Assembly: GCA_001442985.1 (NCBI GenBank)
Contig: LDYB01000012.1
Coordinates: 1-64,000, forward strand
Reading direction: 5' to 3'
Source: Armatimonadetes bacterium DC
GTDB lineage: Bacteria; Armatimonadota; Fimbriimonadia; Fimbriimonadales; GBS-DC
Length of the DNA: 64,000 nucleotides
Position numbers and translations under genes: made by a program. Positions within the stretch are counted from its first letter, which is position 1, and each line of letters starts with the position of its first letter. This document shows positions 1 to 7,575 of this stretch, piece by piece. The notes under the pieces are model-generated. The model did not search any database. It was not told the origin of the DNA and was given only the letters and a program-made list of their open reading frames with translations.

Positions 1-1072
1 CAGGTAGGCTACAAACGCCTATCATGCAAGCAAGAAGGCGAGATCTGGTATGGTTTCAATCCCTCACAGGTAGGCTACAAACTCGGTCAGCACGATCCGA
101 AGAAGGTCTGGGCAATTAAACTGTTTCAATCCCTCACAGGTAGGCTACAAACCAAGAAGTCGAAGCGTGGGCGCCGTGCGAAAAAATCGTTTCAATCCCT
201 CACAGGTAGGCTACAAACAGGCAAGCCACTTCAGCAACAGTTCCCGCTCCTTCTCGTTTCAATCCCTCACAGGTAGGCTACAAACAGAAACGGAGGTCAA
301 CGATGAGTGAAGTGATTGTACGTTTCAATCCCTCACAGGTAGGCTACAAACCATCTCACGCCACCTCCTCGCCAGTGCCGCCACACGTTTCAATCCCTCA
401 CAGGTAGGCTACAAACACAGCGTAGCAATCTCCGCCTTGAGTGCCTCTATCTGTTTCAATCCCTCACAGGTAGGCTACAAACGGACGCACACACGAACAT
501 GCCGAGCTCCACAAAGAGTTTCAATCCCTCACAGGTAGGCTACAAACAAAGATTGCCGTTCCAGTCCAACTCTGCCCAGTAGGTTTCAATCCCTCACAGG
601 TAGGCTACAAACAGAGGCAAATAGAGATAATGTGAAGACGATTATTGGTTTCAATCCCTCACAGGTAGGCTACAAACGTAAGGCGTTTGCGGCAGAAGTT
701 GAGAGTGCCGAGGTTTCAATCCCTCACAGGTAGGCTACAAACACTCCCAGTACCTGCGCTATCGCCAGCGCATACACAGTTTCAATCCCTCACAGGTAGG
801 CTACAAACGGGGATAGCACTGCAGTTGCGGTCAGGTCGAATACTGTTTCAATCCCTCACAGGTAGGCTACAAACGATGCGCCCCCGTGCAACAGCGGATT
901 TAACGACCCTGGTTTCAATCCCTCACAGGTAGGCTACAAACACTCATCGGCGGCTTTGTGGATGACGTAGCTGACAAGTTTCAATCCCTCACAGGTAGGC
1001 TACAAACTCTCCATGCAGGTAATGTCGTTTTGACATTCCAAAGTTTCAATCCCTCACAGGTAGGCTACAAAC
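1..1072 (-). CRISPR. CRISPR array, leader-proximal part, cut by left window edge
   Basis: There are 16 complete copies and one truncated copy (1-16) of a 30-bp repeat. On the plus strand it begins GTTTCAATCCC and ends GTAGGCTACAAAC. Complete copies start at 53, 123, 189, 256, 322, 387, 453, 518, 583, 648, 713, 779, 845, 912, 978 and 1043. All read as identical by eye. The 16 spacers are 35-40 bp and differ from one another. On the minus strand the repeat ends in ATTGAAAC, the usual 8-nt 5' handle of mature crRNA in type I-B and type III systems, so transcription should run leftward from the leader at 1073-1190. The rest of the array lies left of the window. No cas gene is present in the window, so the system type is open. 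Repeat identity up to the leader end suggests a recently active array. Confidence 0.98.
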
Positions 1073-1190
1073 CAACCCGCCTTTCGCGGGTCGGTCCCGA
1101 AAATGAGTTCAAAACGGTTCCGATTGTCAAGGTTCGGGCGTTGCCCGTTGGCGGGTTTATTATACCCCATCGGTGTCGGTGAAGTCAAGC
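1073..1190 (-). promoter_or_regulatory. CRISPR leader 1 with sigma70-like promoter
   Basis: Reading leftward (minus strand), a TTGACT -35 box (1183-1188) and a perfect TATAAT -10 box (1159-1164) are separated by 18 bp. Transcription would start near 1151 and enter the first repeat at 1072. Between promoter and repeat there is a small hairpin (CGGGC-GTT-GCCCG on the plus strand, about 1136-1148) and a CCCGC/GCGGG pair directly next to the repeat. The whole segment is about 87 percent identical (hand count) to 5660-5784, which also abuts a repeat. That identity confirms it is the leader rather than trailer sequence. Confidence 0.9.
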
Positions 1191-1192
1191 TC

Positions 1193-1250
1193 TGGCGTCG
1201 ATCGGACTCGGATTTGAACTCAAGGGGTGAAAAGCTGGCGATCGACGCCA
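1193..1250. repeat. 12-bp perfect inverted repeat upstream of the CRISPR leader
   Basis: TGGCGTCGATCG at 1193-1204 is mirrored by CGATCGACGCCA at 1239-1250, with 34 bp between the arms. It sits just upstream of the leader -35 box and is not present beside the second leader. It could be an operator for a regulator of the array, or a hairpin ending transcription from the right. From 1251 to 1394 I see no gene, repeat or clear promoter. Confidence 0.6.
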
Positions 1251-1394
1251 AACGGGTTTTTGGGGTACAGGATGTGGTGTGTGATAGTGCAGATAACACG
1301 CTACTTGTGGTGTATCGTCTTCTTGTTTGTCGTCGAACGAAGGGTTAGTCAAAAAATCGGGCGAAATGAACTCAAAAACACCCTCTTTGTGAGA

Positions 1395-2027
1395 CTACGA
1401 TGCGGAGGTTCGCAGGGCGTGGAGGTAGCGTGCCGCGCTTTCAGCAGGGTCGGGCGCGTCCAGAATCCCCGAAAGCACCGCCACGCCCCGCGCTCCCGAC
1501 TTAAGGCACTCCCCCACGCGCTCCGGCGTGATGCCCCCAATCCCGATCAGGGGCAGCGGAACCGCCTGCGCCACCGCACGCAACAGCGCGACGCCTTCGG
1601 GCGCCTTGTCAGGATGGCTGGCGGTCGGGTAGAGCGTGCCTACAAGCAGGTAATCGGCGCCTGCCGCTGCTGCCTGCCGCGCGCTCTCCACCGAGTGAAC
1701 CGAATAGCCCACCAGCCGATGGGGGTCGGGCGCAACAGGGTTCTTCAAATGATGTTCGGGCAGGTGGATGCCCTCGGCGCCTGCCCACTCCGCCAGCGCG
1801 GGGTAGGGGTTGACCGAGAAAAGCGCATTCGTGGCGCGGGTCAGGCGACGCACCTCCAGCGCGACCTCCACACACAGGCGCGGGGGCAGGTCGCGTATGC
1901 GGAGCATGACCCAGTTTACGCCCCCTGCAAGGGCTTGCTCCACGCGAGGCAGGAGCGATTCAGCGTCGCTCTGGGGCGCCCAGGGCACAATCAGCATCAG
2001 CACGCGCTCGGGCAACGCGGGCTTCAC
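1395..2027 (-). CDS. thiE: Thiamine phosphate synthase ThiE
   Basis: ThiE joins the hydroxymethylpyrimidine diphosphate and thiazole phosphate halves of thiamine in the cytosol. The 210-residue product has the family's usual length and TIM-barrel motifs: an SVHS-type segment, the [14 protein letters not shown] stretch, and the phosphate-binding IGIGGITPE loop near the C-terminus. The GTG start was chosen because it overlaps the thiG stop codon (GTGA). Longer open frames upstream run antisense-like through thiG and have no family similarity. It is the second gene of a thiG-thiE operon. No thiS, thiO or thiF is next to it, so the sulfur carrier must be encoded elsewhere. Confidence 0.93.
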   Translation of the reverse strand: MKPALPERVLMLIVPWAPQSDAESLLPRVEQALAGGVNWVMLRIRDLPPRLCVEVALEVRRLTRATNALFSVNPYPALAEWAGAEGIHLPEHHLKNPVAPDPHRLVGYSVHSVESARQAAAAGADYLLVGTLYPTASHPDKAPEGVALLRAVAQAVPLPLIGIGGITPERVGECLKSGARGVAVLSGILDAPDPAESAARYLHALRTSAS

Positions 2028-2800
2028 GAGCGCACCACGCCCTCCAGCGGGCTGGAAGCCGAAGCGTAAGGCAGTTTCGGGATACGCCCCGCGCGGAACG
2101 CCTTGCGCCCCGCCTCCACGCCCAGCCGGAACGCCTCCGCCATCAGCACGGGGTTTTGCGCTTTGGCAATCGCGGTGTTCACCAGCACGGCGTCGCAACC
2201 GATTTCCATCGCGAGCGCGGCTTCCGACGGCGCGCCCAGCCCTGCGTCCACCACCACGGGCACATTCACCTGCTCCACAATAATCCGTATTGGCTCCAGC
2301 CCCACCGCGAAGCCCTGCCCTGTGCCAATCGGCGCTGCCAGCGGCATCACCGTCGCGCAGCCAAGCGCCTCCAGCCGCTTCGCCAGCTCAGGGTCCGCAG
2401 GAATGTAGGGCAACACCACAAAGCCTTCGTCCACCAGCACCTTGCACGCTTCATAGGTACCAATCGGGTCGGGGAGCAGATATTTCGGGTCGGGCACGAC
2501 TTCCACCTTAATCCAGTCGCTCAGCCCCATCGCGCGTGCCAGTCGCGCCACCCGAATCGCCTCTTCCGCCGTGCGACAGCCTGCCGTGTTGGGCAGAATC
2601 TGATAGCGGCTCCAGTCTAAATCGTCCAGAATCGAGCGTTTGGGGGCGTCCAGATCGATTCGGCGGAGAGCCACCGTTACAATCTCGGCGCCCGAAGCCT
2701 CAATCGCGCGGCGCATCGTCTCGGCGTCGGGGTATTTGCCAGTGCCCACCATCAGGCGCGAGCGGAAAGTTTTGCCTGCAATCACCAGCGGGTCATCCAT
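2024..2800 (-). CDS. thiG: Thiazole synthase ThiG
   Basis: ThiG builds the thiazole phosphate ring of thiamine from deoxyxylulose phosphate, dehydroglycine and ThiS-thiocarboxylate. The 258-residue protein shows the typical start ([17 protein letters not shown]), the LPNTAGC segment, the Schiff-base lysine K98 in SDWIKVEVV, and the VNTAIAKA phosphate-binding end. The ATG at 2800 begins the conserved N-terminus; upstream codons in frame are not thiG-like. A TATAAT box lies at 2811-2816, only 10 nt before the start, and no Shine-Dalgarno sequence is visible, so the mRNA is probably almost leaderless. thiE overlaps the 3' end by 4 nt. Confidence 0.95.
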   Translation of the reverse strand: MDDPLVIAGKTFRSRLMVGTGKYPDAETMRRAIEASGAEIVTVALRRIDLDAPKRSILDDLDWSRYQILPNTAGCRTAEEAIRVARLARAMGLSDWIKVEVVPDPKYLLPDPIGTYEACKVLVDEGFVVLPYIPADPELAKRLEALGCATVMPLAAPIGTGQGFAVGLEPIRIIVEQVNVPVVVDAGLGAPSEAALAMEIGCDAVLVNTAIAKAQNPVLMAEAFRLGVEAGRKAFRAGRIPKLPYASASSPLEGVVRS

Positions 2801-2810
2801 CACAACAGGA

Positions 2811-2816
2811 ATTATA
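2811..2816 (-). promoter_or_regulatory. -10 box of thiG, near-leaderless start
   Basis: GGTATAAT on the minus strand ends 10 nt before the thiG ATG. The divergent phosphatase gene starts at 2841, so the whole intergenic region is only 40 bp. Confidence 0.6.
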
Positions 2817-2840
2817 CCTGTGTCGGCGAAATGGGAAAGT

Positions 2841-3959
2841 ATGCAAACCCAGCCCACCCAGTTGCGAATTGCGTATGGCGACGATCCCTGCACGCAGATG
2901 CTGATTACATGGCAGGTTTCCAAGCCTGTGGAGTCGCCCGTTGTGGAGTACGGCACGACGCCCCAGCTGGGCATGCGGGTGTCGGCGACACGGCGCACCT
3001 ATCCCCATGAGACAGGCGTGATTTACCATGCCCGCCTGACGGGGTTGCAGCCAGGCACGCGCTATTACTACCGTGTGGGAAGCGCGCAGGGTGGCTTCAG
3101 TCGCGCCTACAGTTTCCACACGCCGCGCCGCGAGCCGCACGACTTCGTGTTCACCGCCTTCGCCGACCACGGCACGACCGCGTTCAGCCAGCGCAACACG
3201 CGCAATGTGCTGGCGCACAACCCGACTTTCCATTTTATTGCGGGCGACCTTTCGTATGCGAACGGGCGCCAGCCGATATGGGATGTGTATGAGCGCCAGC
3301 TGGAGGTTCTCGCCGCTCGCGTGCCCACGATGGTCTGCCTCGGCAACCACGAAAACGAGCGCGTGGGCGACCAGCGCATCGGCTACATCGCCACAATGAC
3401 TCGTTTCCCGATGCCCAACGACGGCAAGTATTACTATCACTTCGCGATTGGGAACGCCTTCTTTGTGGCGTTCAACAGCAACGAGCCTGACGACGCCGAG
3501 CAACGCCGCTGGCTGGAGCGCACACTTCAAGACGCCCAGCGCCACCGCGCCTACCGCTGGCGAATCGCGTTTATGCACCATCCGCCCTACAGCTCCACCG
3601 TGCGGCGGGGCAACAACACGCGCATCATCCAGACCTTCGTGCCCTTGCTGGAGCGCTACGGGGTAGACCTCGTGATTATGGGGCATAACCACAACTACGA
3701 GCGTTTCTATCCCATGCGGGGTGGGCGCGCGGTGGTGCGCTCTGGCAACCGCTATCCGCAGGGCAAGGGCGTGGTGTATGTGATTTGCGGCGGTGGGGGC
3801 GTCTCGCTGTATGACCTCATGCCAGAGCCAACGCCGTGGACCGCCAAACGCGAGCGCACCTACTGCTACCTCAAGGTGTTCGTGCCCGTGCGGGGCGCCC
3901 TGCGTGTGGAAGCTTACCGCGCCGACAACACCCTGATTGAGCGGTTTGAGATTGGGTGA
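2841..3959 (+). CDS. Purple-acid-phosphatase-like metallophosphoesterase
   Basis: The 372-residue protein has an N-terminal fibronectin-like domain (about residues 5-95, with the [17 protein letters not shown] signature of purple acid phosphatases). A calcineurin-like metallophosphoesterase domain follows. Metal-binding motifs are [12 protein letters not shown] (the Tyr typical of the purple enzymes), GNHE, FMHHPPY and GHNHNYER, all intact. Family members hydrolyse phosphate monoesters with an Fe-metal centre. The ATG at 2841 was chosen because upstream residues are antisense to thiG and unlike the family. No signal peptide is visible, which is odd for a family usually exported. The substrate cannot be told from sequence. 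Confidence 0.88.
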   Translation: MQTQPTQLRIAYGDDPCTQMLITWQVSKPVESPVVEYGTTPQLGMRVSATRRTYPHETGVIYHARLTGLQPGTRYYYRVGSAQGGFSRAYSFHTPRREPHDFVFTAFADHGTTAFSQRNTRNVLAHNPTFHFIAGDLSYANGRQPIWDVYERQLEVLAARVPTMVCLGNHENERVGDQRIGYIATMTRFPMPNDGKYYYHFAIGNAFFVAFNSNEPDDAEQRRWLERTLQDAQRHRAYRWRIAFMHHPPYSSTVRRGNNTRIIQTFVPLLERYGVDLVIMGHNHNYERFYPMRGGRAVVRSGNRYPQGKGVVYVICGGGGVSLYDLMPEPTPWTAKRERTYCYLKVFVPVRGALRVEAYRADNTLIERFEIG

Positions 3960-4075
3960 GAAACCCTCCCCCGCGCTAACTCGTCAAACCCTGTGAAATT
4001 CCCTACGCCTGAGGGCAGCCCCTGTGGAAAACTCACATGGGTGAGCCGAAGGCAAACCCAGCGGGGAGGTACTGA

Positions 4076-5152
4076 ATGATGACTGTGCGACAGTTGGCAA
4101 TCTCTGTATTGTTGTTGAGCGTGCTTGCCGCAGCGCTCACAGGTTGCGGAGGAGGTTCGGGTACTGGCGTGCGCAGCGGCTCTGTCGGCGTTTATGTAAC
4201 CGACGACTTCAGCCAGCAATTCAGTCAGGTTGTGTTCACGCTTTACCGAATTGAGGTTGGGCGTGAAGGCGACGCGAACAGTTTCCACACCGTGTTTGAA
4301 GAGAGTGGAGGGCTGGCGCTTGATGTCCGGGCGCTGAGTAACATCGCCCAGTTCCTCAGTGTGGGCGCCGTGCCGGAAGGAGTTTACAACCGCGCCCGCA
4401 TCACCGTTGCCGACCAGATTCAGGTGACTGACGCCTCTGGCACGCCCCAGACCCTGCTCCTTGACGCAGGCGTCGGCACGCCCCTGCCCAGCGGACAGCT
4501 CCAGATTGAGTTCCCCATCCAGCTCACCGTTGCCGCTTCGGGGAACACAACGCTGGTCGTGGATTTTGACCTGCCCTCGTTCTCCTTCATCAACGGCGTG
4601 GTGCGCCCGGCTCTGCGCCACCTGCGCGAAGATCAACTGGGCAACCGCCAGCGCCTCGCCGAGATCGAAGGCGTGATTACAGAGCTGACCTCCAGCGGTT
4701 TTACGCTCCGCCTGCGCAGCGGACGACTGGTCAGCGTGGAGACCACTTCCCAGACCGTTATCACTGCCGAGGACTCCAGCACGCCGACACTCGCTGTTGG
4801 ACAGCGTGTGGAAGTGGAAGGAACCGTAAACATGGCGACCATGACCATCACAGCGACCTGTGTGCAAATCGAAGACCTTGACAACACGACCGAACTCAAA
4901 GAAGTCAAGGGCGTGGTTGTGCAGCTCGGTGAAGGGCAATTCACCCTGCGCCTGAAGCGCGCTCGTGATTTCACCCTCCTCAACCCCGAACTGGTCATTA
5001 CCTACAACAGCCAGACCCGGTGGAAGAGCGAAGAGGGTCAACCCGCTTCCCCCAACCTCCTGCAGGTCGGCATGGAGGTAGAAGTCAAGGGCGTGGTGCA
5101 AACACAGGGCGTTCTGCAGGCGCACCTGATTGAGCTGGAAATCGAGGATTGA
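4076..5152 (+). CDS. Lipoprotein with DUF4382-like and DUF5666-like domains
   Basis: The 358-residue protein starts with a lipoprotein signal (hydrophobic stretch ending in the lipobox LTGC, Cys near residue 23) followed by a glycine-rich linker. Residues about 33-185 resemble DUF4382 (GSVGVYVTDD start, VFTLYRIEV, a spaced beta pattern). Two repeats then resemble DUF5666 small beta barrels (EIEGVITEL and EVKGVVVQL starts, about 192-265 and 270-350). These domains occur in secreted or membrane-attached proteins of unknown role. An upstream GGGGAGGT (about 4063-4070) supports a start at the ATGATG of 4076/4079. The 116-bp region before it contains a short CTCAC/GTGAG hairpin (4032-4045). Confidence 0.8.
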   Translation: MMTVRQLAISVLLLSVLAAALTGCGGGSGTGVRSGSVGVYVTDDFSQQFSQVVFTLYRIEVGREGDANSFHTVFEESGGLALDVRALSNIAQFLSVGAVPEGVYNRARITVADQIQVTDASGTPQTLLLDAGVGTPLPSGQLQIEFPIQLTVAASGNTTLVVDFDLPSFSFINGVVRPALRHLREDQLGNRQRLAEIEGVITELTSSGFTLRLRSGRLVSVETTSQTVITAEDSSTPTLAVGQRVEVEGTVNMATMTITATCVQIEDLDNTTELKEVKGVVVQLGEGQFTLRLKRARDFTLLNPELVITYNSQTRWKSEEGQPASPNLLQVGMEVEVKGVVQTQGVLQAHLIELEIED

Positions 5153-5168
5153 CCTCGTGGCGAACGCA

Positions 5169-5209
5169 GGAACCGAACGGGGAGCTTTGAGGCTACCCCG
5201 TTCGGTTCC
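5169..5209. terminator. Strong hairpin between convergent genes
   Basis: A 14-bp perfect stem (GGAACCGAACGGGG at 5169-5182 with its complement at 5196-5209) with a short inner AGC/GCT pair follows the lipoprotein gene. It has no clean U tract, but it lies between two convergent genes and overlaps the 3' end of the leftward gene, so it probably ends transcription in both directions. Confidence 0.75.
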
Positions 5210-5570
5210 GTTCCTCCACAGACAGCTCTTTTCCTGCCAGCCAGCGCGCCAGCTCCGCCTGCCAGTTCAAAGGGCTAATGAAAAATAACTCCACCCCGTG
5301 CCGACGCAGTTGCACGATTTCGTTCCATTCGCGCCACGCCGCGATGGCGTCCATCTCCTGAAGCCTGCCCCAGCGGAACAGTTTAATCCCCCATTCGGGG
5401 GGCATGCCAGCGTCCAGCACATCGAAATGAAAGCCCCGATAGGTGGCGCCCAGAATGTGGGGCACATGGTGCGCGTTCAGGAATTCTGAAATCTCGTGCA
5501 GGAGCGTTTCGGGCGCTTCAGCGCGCGTGTCGCGTATCACGGTTTCGCGAACGCGCAGTTTTCGTTTCAA
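5193..5570 (-). CDS. Hypothetical protein whose 5' end runs into a CRISPR repeat
   Basis: An open frame of 125 codons has normal protein composition (for example HEISEFLNAHHVPHILGAT and VELFFISPLNWQAELARW), but I recognise no family. The longest start is a TTG inside the repeat at 5564-5593, using the ATTGAAAC handle. The next plausible start is GTG at 5540 (MIRDTRAEAP...). No promoter or Shine-Dalgarno sequence is visible upstream because that position is CRISPR repeat. The gene is therefore either truncated by the array or read from the CRISPR leader through the two repeats. About 29 bp of its 5' end (5535-5563) are nearly repeated in the spacer 5594-5629. Confidence 0.55.
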   Translation of the reverse strand: MKRKLRVRETVIRDTRAEAPETLLHEISEFLNAHHVPHILGATYRGFHFDVLDAGMPPEWGIKLFRWGRLQEMDAIAAWREWNEIVQLRRHGVELFFISPLNWQAELARWLAGKELSVEERNRTG

Positions 5571-5659
5571 TCCCTCACAGGTAGGCTACAAACGCCCCGC
5601 ATTATCACTTTCGCGAACGCGCAGTTTTCGTTTCAATCCCTCACAAGTAGGCTACAAAC
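5564..5659 (-). CRISPR. Second, two-repeat CRISPR locus
   Basis: There are two copies of the same 30-bp repeat as in the array at 1-1072 (5564-5593 and 5630-5659) around one 36-bp spacer. The leader-side copy has one substitution (CACAAGTAGG instead of CACAGGTAGG). A leader homologous to that of the main array follows at 5660. The last 21 bp of the spacer are identical to the 21 bp just left of the first repeat, and another TATCAC matches after a 2-nt gap. The unit of flank plus repeat is therefore nearly duplicated in tandem. Confidence 0.9.
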
Positions 5660-5784
5660 CAACCCGCCCTTTGTGGGTCGGTCCCGAAAATGGGTTCAAA
5701 ACGGTTCCGACTATCGAGATTCGAGCGTTGCCCGTTGGCGATTATATAATACCCCATCGGTGTGGGTGCAGTCAAGCTTTGGCG
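5660..5784 (-). promoter_or_regulatory. CRISPR leader 2, diverged copy of leader 1
   Basis: About 87 percent identical by hand count to 1073-1197, beginning at the same base after the repeat. The promoter is kept: TTGACT at 5770-5775, an 18-bp spacer, and TATTAT at 5746-5751 (minus strand). The hairpin CGAGC-GTT-GCCCG is present with one mismatch. The -35 box overlaps the stop codon of the gene at 5772-6017. Confidence 0.85.
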
Positions 5785-6017
5785 ACCGTGTATGGCGCGT
5801 AGAGCGCCACCTGATTGGCATTTGAACGCAGCTGCTGTATCAGAGGCTGGGCTACACTGGAACTGAGAAGCGACTGCCAGTCTGGGGGATGGTCAGGAAG
5901 CCGACTCACGGCGCGCTCAATACGGCTCTCCAGCACGGTCAGCGTGTCGCGACGCTCCTGCGCCAGGCACTCCAGATAGTAGTCAATCAGAGCCGTTAGC
6001 ACCCCAACCTCAGACAT
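5772..6017 (-). CDS. Hypothetical 81-residue protein
   Basis: A small, probably cytosolic helical protein starting MSEVGVLTALIDYYLECL, with no signal peptide or known motif. I do not recognise the family. The ATG at 6017 is favoured because a GGTACAAT -10 box (6026-6031) lies 8 nt before it, matching the leaderless pattern seen elsewhere in the window. A longer open frame reaches 6071. Its stop codon overlaps the -35 box of CRISPR leader 2, so its transcription runs straight into that leader. Confidence 0.55.
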   Translation of the reverse strand: MSEVGVLTALIDYYLECLAQERRDTLTVLESRIERAVSRLPDHPPDWQSLLSSSVAQPLIQQLRSNANQVALYAPYTVAKA

Positions 6018-6095
6018 CAGGGGGAATTGTACCTGTGCAGGGGAAAGCCTCCCTTGTGCAGTTGCACGCAACGGGAATCAACAGCGAAATTCCGC

Positions 6096-6111
6096 GAATT
6101 TTGCGAAATTC
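6096..6111. promoter_or_regulatory. Palindrome upstream of prepilin gene, possible operator
   Basis: GAATTTTGCGAAATTC is a 16-bp palindrome (arms GAATTT/AAATTC). A second direct copy of GCGAAATTC lies just left at about 6083-6091. It is an A/T-rich cluster in an otherwise GC-rich sequence, about 100 bp before the prepilin start. The binding protein is unknown. The rest of 6018-6213 shows no gene. Confidence 0.4.
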
Positions 6112-6213
6112 ACCCCCAATTCAGGACACTGCCAGCAGGAATTAGGGCTACCTGTAGAGTAATAATTTAAACGAGGGACGACCCCCCTCAATCTTAAGAG
6201 GAGGCGTATCGCT

Positions 6214-7119
6214 ATGAGAGGGTATGGCAGAGGCTTTACCTTGATTGAGCTGTTGGTCGTCATCGCGATTATCGCCATTCTGGCGGCGATTCTGTTCCCG
6301 GTCTTCGCGCAGGCGCGTGAGAAAGCGCGCCAGACAAGCTGCACGAGTAATGCCAAGCAGTGGGGACTCGCCTTCATGCAATACATCAACGATTATGACG
6401 AGACCTTCCCCCTGAGCTTTGGGCTGCAAACTCCCGGTGCGCCTGCCAATATCTGGCAGTTCGGTCATCTGGTACCCCCCGACTGGTCTCGCTCGCAAGG
6501 AGCCCAGACAGGGCACTTCCGGGGCGTATCCTCGCTGGTCCACTGGGCGAACACCGTGTATCCCTACATTAAAAATCACGGCTTGTACGGCTGTCCCTCG
6601 GGTCCTGAGATTCGCTTCGGTCCGCTGGACTCCGCGGGCGATTACAACAACCCGCTCAAGCCGCCTGCAGGGGTCAGCTACACGATGAACGGGCTTCTGC
6701 ATGGCTACGCGATGGCGGGCGTTGCGCGTCCGTCGCAACTGCCGCTGGTGTGGGAAGGGCGCGGCAAGGCGAAGTCGCTGGGCGTGATTGTGTCGAACCC
6801 GGTTCTTCGGTGCGACCCCAACGACCCGCGTCCGTGCCGCTACTTCAGCTGCACCTACGGCAATCCGGGCAACGCCTATCCGATCAGCGCGATGTTCGCG
6901 CTCTCGGGCACAATGTGGATTCACAACCAGGGCGCGCTGTTCGTGATGGCGGATGGGCACGCCAAATGGCGCCGACTGGGCGCTCAGCTCGCACCCGCCA
7001 ACACCGACTGGCGCGTAGACCCCTACACGGGCTACGACTCCAACGGCTTCCCGGGCTACTTCTGGTGGGATGGCTGCAACGCCTGGCTCTTCCGACCTGA
7101 CTACGAGTTCAATATCTGA
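6214..7119 (+). CDS. Prepilin-type N-terminal cleavage/methylation protein, DUF1559-like
   Basis: The 301-residue protein has a type IV prepilin signal: [18 protein letters not shown], with cleavage after the Gly before Phe (about residue 8) and a single hydrophobic helix. It continues [16 protein letters not shown], a form I associate with Armatimonadota. Near the C-terminus [10 protein letters not shown] fits the H-X9-DG type of pseudopilin-like proteins. These are exported, processed by a prepilin peptidase and inserted in the inner membrane; their roles are mostly unknown. A GAGGAGGCG Shine-Dalgarno stretch lies near 6199. The N-terminal DNA is almost identical to that of the gene at 12037. 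Confidence 0.88.
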   Translation: MRGYGRGFTLIELLVVIAIIAILAAILFPVFAQAREKARQTSCTSNAKQWGLAFMQYINDYDETFPLSFGLQTPGAPANIWQFGHLVPPDWSRSQGAQTGHFRGVSSLVHWANTVYPYIKNHGLYGCPSGPEIRFGPLDSAGDYNNPLKPPAGVSYTMNGLLHGYAMAGVARPSQLPLVWEGRGKAKSLGVIVSNPVLRCDPNDPRPCRYFSCTYGNPGNAYPISAMFALSGTMWIHNQGALFVMADGHAKWRRLGAQLAPANTDWRVDPYTGYDSNGFPGYFWWDGCNAWLFRPDYEFNI

Positions 7120-7130
7120 ACCCATTCTCC

Positions 7131-7166
7131 AGGTGCGGTGGGCAATCAAATGTGCCCACCGCACCT
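7131..7166 (+). terminator. Perfect 13-bp intercistronic hairpin
   Basis: AGGTGCGGTGGGC (7131-7143) and its exact complement (7154-7166) enclose a 10-nt loop between the prepilin gene and the small membrane protein gene. There is no U tract, so it may reduce read-through or protect the upstream mRNA rather than end transcription fully. Confidence 0.6.
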
Positions 7167-7188
7167 CCTGCGCATATGGGAGGAGACA

Positions 7189-7428
7189 ATGAAACAGCAA
7201 GTACCCAAACCTGTGGCGATTCTGATCATCGTGGTCGCCGTGATTGTCATCGTCTTCCTCGGCTGGAAACTGATCAACCCTCCGGAGCCGAAGCCTGTCG
7301 GCTCGCCTCCGGGTCAGCAGATGATGCCACCTGCCATGCCACCCGTGGCGCCACAGGCGCCAGGTCAACAACCGCAAGGCGCCCCACAAGCACCAGCCAC
7401 AGGGGGACAGCAAACCGAACCGATGTAG
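7189..7428 (+). CDS. Small membrane protein with proline-rich tail
   Basis: The 79-residue protein has one N-terminal transmembrane helix (PKPVAILIIVVAVIVIVFLGW, about residues 4-26) and a long Pro/Gln/Ala-rich tail likely exposed outside the membrane. The start at 7189 follows GGAGGAGA at the right distance. It is probably co-transcribed with the prepilin gene across the hairpin at 7131-7166. The family is not recognised. Confidence 0.7.
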   Translation: MKQQVPKPVAILIIVVAVIVIVFLGWKLINPPEPKPVGSPPGQQMMPPAMPPVAPQAPGQQPQGAPQAPATGGQQTEPM

Positions 7429-7454
7429 GCGGTTAGTGAAAGCACGGAACCCTT

Positions 7455-7489
7455 CTCCTGCGTGGGGCACCAGCCTCCGCAGGAGATTT
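7455..7489 (+). terminator. Rho-independent terminator before carB
   Basis: CTCCTGCG (7455-7462) pairs with CGCAGGAG (7478-7485) and is followed by ATTTTAAT. It ends the small prepilin operon ahead of the carB promoter. Confidence 0.75.
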
Positions 7490-7522
7490 TAATACCCTTC
7501 TCCAACAACTCCTTCCTTCGGG

Positions 7523-7528
7523 TATAAT
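7523..7528 (+). promoter_or_regulatory. carB -10 box
   Basis: GGGTATAAT at 7521-7528 lies about 47 bp before carB. No clear -35 box is seen. A GGGAGG Shine-Dalgarno stretch precedes the start, so this gene has a normal leader. Confidence 0.6.
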
Positions 7529-7575
7529 ACCGCCACCCTTTAAGTCCGCCCCGTGAGGCGACAAGGGAGGAAACG

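Noticed and set aside
687-1182. Small ORFs across the CRISPR array
   Set aside because: They translate the repeats and spacers (repeated FQSLTGRLQT) and are not genes.
3990-4075. Possible cyclic di-GMP riboswitch before the DUF4382 lipoprotein (GGCAAACCC and GCGGGG stretches)
   Set aside because: Only fragments of the consensus are present; the two expected stems with the GAAA tetraloop and receptor cannot be drawn. Kept only as a small hairpin note.
1-6000. cas genes near the CRISPR loci
   Set aside because: No Cas1, Cas2, Cas3, Cas10 or Cascade-type protein is encoded near either array or anywhere else in the window.
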